Positions 61,001 to 64,000 of a DNA stretch of 64,000 nt are shown here, one piece after another. The number at the start of each line of letters is the position of its first letter. Within the stretch, counting starts at the first letter, position 1. The notes under the pieces are model-generated. The model worked only from the letters and a program-made list of their open reading frames with translations. It made no database searches and was not told the origin of the DNA. Origin of the DNA: JBHIYN01 sp041984235 (GTDB taxonomy: Bacteria; Pseudomonadota; Gammaproteobacteria; Ga0077536); the NCBI GenBank assembly GCA_041984235.1, contig JBHIYN010000014.1:78844-142843 (forward strand), in the 5' to 3' direction. Made by a program: the position numbers and the translations under genes.

Positions 61001-63998
61001 CCTCGCTCAGGTTGAGCGGCCCGGCCGGAACCGTCACCGTCGGCGCCTGTGACAGCGTGATGGTGATGACGTCGCTGTCGGTCTGCACCGTGGCGTCGTC
61101 GCCGGTGTTACCAAGATCCGAGGTATCGACCGTGATGGTCTGCGCACCGCTGACGTTGCTGTTGTAGGTGATGCTGTCCAGTGCGTTGTTGATCTCGGCC
61201 TTGGTGCCGGTGATGGTCACCACCGCGGTGTTGTTATTGCTGATGCCGGCGGTACCCGAGTTGTCCACCGTGATGGTCGCCGTGCCCTCGCTCGCGGTCA
61301 GCGTGACCGACATGCCGTTGCCGCCGTCGTCCGGGTCGTCGATGCTGACCTGGCCGTTGATGAACAGCGGCGCCGCCACCGCGCCACCCAGGCTGGAGGG
61401 TACGGTGTTGACGGGCGCATCGTTCTCGCCCTCGACGGTCACGGTTCCGGTCAGGTCACCGGAGCTCAGCGGACCGCCACTCCCGGCGTTGCCGCCGTCG
61501 TTGAGGGTGATGGTGAAAGCGCGCTCGTTGTCGGTGCCGCCGACGTCCGGATCGTCACCGGTATTCTCGTAGCGCAGGGCCTCGATCAGCGAGTCCAGGT
61601 TGGCCGGGGTCGCGCCGGCGCCCAGGTTGATCACGAGATCGGTGCCCACGCCGTCGAAGGTACCGTCGATGGTCCCGAGGCCGGCCAGCGCACCGCCGGC
61701 CACGCTGAGCACGTCGCCGGCACGGTAGGCGTCGAGCGACACGGTCAGCGTGCCGCCGTTGAAGTTGGCCGCGTCGTCGTCGGTCACGGTCGCCGTGGCG
61801 GTCTGCACGAGCTGGGCCTGGTTGGTGCCGGTGCCGGACTCGGTAGCGACCGGGTTGGGTGCGGTGGTACCGCCGATGGTCGGCGCGTCGTTGACGGGCT
61901 CGATGGTGACCGTGTTCAGCGTGAGCTGGGTGGAGGTATCGACGCCGGGGCTGGTGCCGCCATCGTCCTGTACCTGCACCGTGACCACGCGCGCGCTGCC
62001 GGCCGTGATGTCCTCGCCGTTGTAGGCGTAGGTAGCGGCCTCGATGCGGCTCTCGGTGTCACCGGTGGTCTGGCCGGCCAGGGTGAAGGTCACGGTGGCC
62101 GTGCTGCCCCCCGGGTTGCTGACCGTCCAGGCGTAGCCGTTGTCAGTCGTGTTGCCGCCGACCAGGTCCTGGCTGAGAGCGATGGTCGTGCCGTCGAAGG
62201 TGAGCTCCTCGTTGGCCGCATCCTCGAGGTTGGAAATCCGGAAGATCACCGCGTCGATGGCCTGTCCGGCCTCGACCGTCGACAGCATGTAGTCCGCATC
62301 GGCGAGGACCAGGGGCACGGCGTTTTCCTGGTAGGTATCCGTGCGCGCGGTCGCGCTCTGGGTCGGTGCGTCGTTGACCGGCTCGATGGTGATGGTGTTC
62401 AGCGTCAGCTCGGTGGAGGTGTCCACCCCGGGCGCACCGCCGCTGTCCTGCACCTGCACCGTCACCACGCGGGCGGTGCCGGCGGTGATGTCGTCCCCGC
62501 TGTAGGCGTAGCGCGCCGCCTTGATGCGGGTTTCGGTGTCGCCGACGGTCTGTCCGGCGAGGGTGAAGGTCACCGTCGCCGCGGTGCCGCCGGGGTTGCT
62601 GACCGTCCACGCGTAGCCGTTACCGGCCGTGCTGCCACCGACGAGATCCTGGTCGAGCGTGATGGTGGTGCCGTCAAAGGTGAGCTGCTCATTGGCGGCA
62701 TCGGCGAGGTTCGAAATCCGGAACACGACCGACTCGATGGTCTCGCCGGCCTCGATCGTGGAGGCCGAGTAGTCGGCGTTGGCGATGAGCAGCGGCGCTG
62801 CGTCCTCCTGGTAGGTGTCGGTGTTCGCCGTGGCGCTGTGCACCGGCGCGTCGTTGACGCCCGTGATGGTCACGGTCACGGTTGCCGTGTCGGTGCGCGT
62901 ACCGCCACCGAGATTGTCGGTGATGGTGTAGGTAAAGGTGTCGGTCGTCGTCTCACCCGCCGCGAGCAGGTCGTGCGCCGCACCGTCCGCCGTGTAGGTC
63001 AGCGTTTCGTCACCGAACGCCGCCGTCCCGGCGTTGAACGACACCGAGCCCACCGTGCCCGTGGTGTCCGCGCTCGTGATCCGGAACGTGTCGCCCGCGT
63101 CCGGATCGCTGTCGTTCTTGGTCAGTGGCGCGGTGGCTACCGTGCCCGCCAGGTTGATGGTCGTGCCGTCCTCGGCCACGGTCAGCGCGGCATCGGTGCC
63201 GGCGTCGTCGTCCACCGCCACCGGCGGATCGAACACTGGCGCAACGGCATGCGTGCCATCGTAGGTATTCGTGCTGAACGCGGTCGTGCCGCCGTTGGTG
63301 GTCGTGTCGACCCCGGCATCGCCGCTCGCCGAGCCGTCCGTCGTGTCCCACGCCCGGTAGGTCAGCGTTTCCGTCGAACTGCTCGAGTCCGCCGGTGGCG
63401 TGAAGCGCACCCACGCCGTCGCACCCAGTACCCGCGCACTCGCCGCTGCCACCGCGCCCAGTGCACTCCACGTGCCGTCCACACCGTCCGAAGAGTCCAG
63501 CGAGTACTCCCACTGGCCCGCGTTATCCACACCGGTCACGGCAACACCGCCCACCGCGCCGTTGTCCACGTCCGCGTGGCTTGCATTGGCGATCAACGCC
63601 GCCACCGACGTCGCCACCGGCACCGCCACCAGGTTGCTCGAGTCCGCACCCGCCAGCGCCGTCGTCCCCGTGCCCGAGGTCGGCGCGTCGTTGACGCCGG
63701 TGATGGTCACCGTCACCGTCGCCGTGTCGGTGCCCGAACCGTCGATCGTGTCGGTCAGCGTGTAGGTGAACGTGTCCGTCGTCGTCTCGCCCGCCGCCAG
63801 CGCATCCTGGGCGTTGTCATCGGCCGTGTACGTCACCACCTCGGCGCCCGCCGCGCCCGGCGTAAAGCCCACCGTGCCCACGGTGCCCACCGTGCCCACC
63901 GCCGTGATCGCAAAGCCGTCGCCCACGTCCGGATCCGAGTCGTTCAGCCGCAGGATCGTCTGCGCGATGTTCCCCGTCGTGCCGTCCTCGTTCACCGC
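58044..63998 (-). CDS. Giant adhesin with cadherin-like/VCBS modules and seven FG-GAP repeats, N-terminus outside window
   Basis: At least 1983 residues; the frame continues past the right edge and the GTG at 63995 is unlikely to be the start. The visible N-terminal part (about 60200-63995) is a string of Ig/cadherin-like modules, each ending in TVTITGVNDAP or EPVNDAPT-like linkers, as in VCBS/BapA-type adhesins. Then follow seven FG-GAP repeats (about 58605-60150) such as SVSGAGDINGDGFDDIIIGG, enough for one complete seven-bladed, integrin-like propeller with Ca-binding DxDxDG loops. The last ~180 residues contain short RTX-like pieces (LRGGAGNDVL, GDLGDDVL), suggesting type I secretion. No PEP-CTERM tail. 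Function as cell-surface or matrix adhesin is inferred. Confidence 0.82.
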   Translation of the reverse strand, partial: AVNEDGTTGNIAQTILRLNDSDPDVGDGFAITAVGTVGTVGTVGFTPGAAGAEVVTYTADDNAQDALAAGETTTDTFTYTLTDTIDGSGTDTATVTVTITGVNDAPTSGTGTTALAGADSSNLVAVPVATSVAALIANASHADVDNGAVGGVAVTGVDNAGQWEYSLDSSDGVDGTWSALGAVAAASARVLGATAWVRFTPPADSSSSTETLTYRAWDTTDGSASGDAGVDTTTNGGTTAFSTNTYDGTHAVAPVFDPPVAVDDDAGTDAALTVAEDGTTINLAGTVATAPLTKNDSDPDAGDTFRITSADTTGTVGSVSFNAGTAAFGDETLTYTADGAAHDLLAAGETTTDTFTYTITDNLGGGTRTDTATVTVTITGVNDAPVHSATANTDTYQEDAAPLLIANADYSASTIEAGETIESVVFRISNLADAANEQLTFDGTTITLDQDLVGGSTAGNGYAWTVSNPGGTAATVTFTLAGQTVGDTETRIKAARYAYSGDDITAGTARVVTVQVQDSGGAPGVDTSTELTLNTITIEPVNDAPTQSATARTDTYQENAVPLVLADADYMLSTVEAGQAIDAVIFRISNLEDAANEELTFDGTTIALSQDLVGGNTTDNGYAWTVSNPGGSTATVTFTLAGQTTGDTESRIEAATYAYNGEDITAGSARVVTVQVQDDGGTSPGVDTSTQLTLNTVTIEPVNDAPTIGGTTAPNPVATESGTGTNQAQLVQTATATVTDDDAANFNGGTLTVSLDAYRAGDVLSVAGGALAGLGTIDGTFDGVGTDLVINLGAGATPANLDSLIEALRYENTGDDPDVGGTDNERAFTITLNDGGNAGSGGPLSSGDLTGTVTVEGENDAPVNTVPSSLGGAVAAPLFINGQVSIDDPDDGGNGMSVTLTASEGTATITVDNSGTAGISNNNTAVVTITGTKAEINNALDSITYNSNVSGAQTITVDTSDLGNTGDDATVQTDSDVITITLSQAPTVTVPAGPLNLSEDTTFDFTNTVSVDDPDDPPTLQVTLTVTNGVLTLASTSGLTFDAGADNSASMTFTGSEANISTALTGLTYLGNANYNGSDTLNVTVNDGGQLANDSVTLNIAAVNDAPQVIGAIPALVDSDVGDGAPGAGSVPANATLVSSLLTNGVNVTDVDGTSTFGIAVTALDASLGTWFFTTDGSNWLAFGTPSEGSARLLFADADTYIYLQPDGTPTGAIADAITFRAWDRSGAGGSPVTEGTTFDVSSNGGTTAFSGGTAATADITINAGGGGATSSIDLTALNGTLGFKINGIDGSPATIADFLGFSVSGGGDYNGDGLADTVIGAWGGEGPGDPLGNRGEGYVIYGNASPLVANTTGFDLATLGVSQGTVIRGDATNDRSGVTIASGADFDGNGQADVILGSFQVFDFPQPVVVSSDGAQSAVDGWNISNIKGGFDVQWMDVGMVDDLDGDGRAELLVGQAQATPNGADSGQAFLILGNSVASIGSLNPLTGSNATVYKFNGPAGSFAGRSVSGLGDIDGDGLADFAIGATGGDNGGGILDIPGAASQGAVYVVLGKSLYDGATFDPSVNLPGSTGAGFNLSSLDGTNGFRASQTLTTFNAGYSISGAGDVNGDGIDDFIIGGPGTNVDNARGIAYVVYGRTTWTSTIDLTNLHQTDAGFQIFGAVDNRIGVSVSGAGDINGDGFDDIIIGGASPDASASTVSYVLFGNTTAALDAQLTDPLGGAIPGFLAFDPGTDGANMNGTNGIVLIGQDNTLAGRSVAGTGDVNGDGFDDIVIGAPTADPSTSTGGANAGQAYIVYGQDFSGAGAADENLSATGGNKILVGDLGDDVLSSNGIVGTVLRGGAGNDVLRVNTNEIRVDGGGGTDILTPDANGIALDFSALSNNRIYTDIEQIQLNGFGNNALTLDPRDVLEMTPLLNELLITGDAGDSVSSSGPGWSAGGTTNRNVFVDDTSSVESLTFNIYNLSGSNVSMLIQDDLSQSISLG
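61895..62855 (-). repeat. Tandem pair of ~160-residue modules in the adhesin gene
   Basis: Two adjacent copies of about 480 bases (roughly 62376-62855 and 61895-62375) encode modules that both begin NDAP, contain DTYQE and VFRISNL, and end in TIEPV. DNA identity judged by eye is about 80 %. This is the most recent-looking duplication in the gene. Confidence 0.75.
63868..63900. repeat. 9-bp tandem repeat encoding Val-Gly-Thr
   Basis: Three units of CCCACCGTG (the second with one substitution, 63868-63894) followed by a partial unit. On the coding strand they read VGTVGTVGTVG. In-frame slippage could change module length without breaking the frame. Confidence 0.7.
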
Positions 63999-64000
63999 CG

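Noticed and set aside
1..64000. CRISPR array, rRNA or tRNA genes
   Set aside because: No regularly spaced repeats or recognisable cloverleaf or rRNA segments were seen; a covariance-model scan would be needed to exclude small RNAs.

Overview
This window comes from a GC-rich proteobacterium, mostly about 65-70 % G+C. It probably belongs to the gamma- or beta-proteobacteria, the lineages in which exosortase A (XrtA)/PEP-CTERM exopolysaccharide loci are typical. No rRNA or tRNA gene, CRISPR array or transposase was recognised. The window is almost entirely a surface-polysaccharide and cell-surface-protein region.

Layout. (1) 1-4127: 3' part of a PA14/LamG/DUF6701 (MshQ-like) surface protein. 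(2) About 4260-9380: a block of clearly lower G+C (about 47-53 %) with an acetyltransferase, a methyltransferase, a FdtA/QdtA-type sugar 3,4-ketoisomerase, a DegT-family aminotransferase and a family-2 glycosyltransferase. It ends inside the convergent flippase gene wzx. (3) 17813 down to 8920, minus strand: a ConA-like secreted protein, a transglutaminase-like protein, a glycosyltransferase, rmlB-A-C-D and wzx. (4) 18002-22274, plus strand: an XrtA-associated glycosyltransferase, a membrane family-2 glycosyltransferase and an asparagine-synthase-like amidotransferase. (5) 22302-29690: a glycosyltransferase, a 1358-residue Kelch/FN3/lyase-like/CBM96 protein, a JmjC-type cupin and a FkbM methyltransferase. 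(6) 30088-38521: the ABC exporter Wzm/Wzt, four further glycosyltransferases and two divergent sulfotransferases. (7) 51151 down to 38537, minus strand: the canonical XrtA exopolysaccharide operon (Wza-like lipoprotein, chain-length protein, tyrosine autokinase, beta-barrel protein, ATPase, deacetylase, FemAB-like protein, exosortase A/EpsI, glycosyltransferase, amidotransferase). (8) 55130-51471, minus strand: the PrsT TPR lipoprotein, and 55702-56715, plus strand: a PEP-CTERM substrate behind a sigma-54-type promoter. (9) 56842-58043: no recognised gene. (10) 63995-58044, minus strand: the C-terminal part of a giant FG-GAP/cadherin-like adhesin whose start lies beyond the window.

How the genes work together. 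RmlA and RmlB make dTDP-4-keto-6-deoxyglucose. RmlC and RmlD take it to dTDP-L-rhamnose. The ketoisomerase, aminotransferase and acetyltransferase of the low-GC block can take the same intermediate to dTDP-Fuc3NAc or dTDP-Qui3NAc. Glycosyltransferases build repeat units that may be decorated by sulfotransferases, methyltransferases and amidotransferases. Export is possible by Wzx with the Wza/Wzc-like machinery and also by Wzm/Wzt. Exosortase A is expected to process the PEP-CTERM protein in concert with this polysaccharide. No polymerase (Wzy), initiating sugar-phosphate transferase or PrsK/PrsR regulator pair was found here; these must lie elsewhere if the system is complete.
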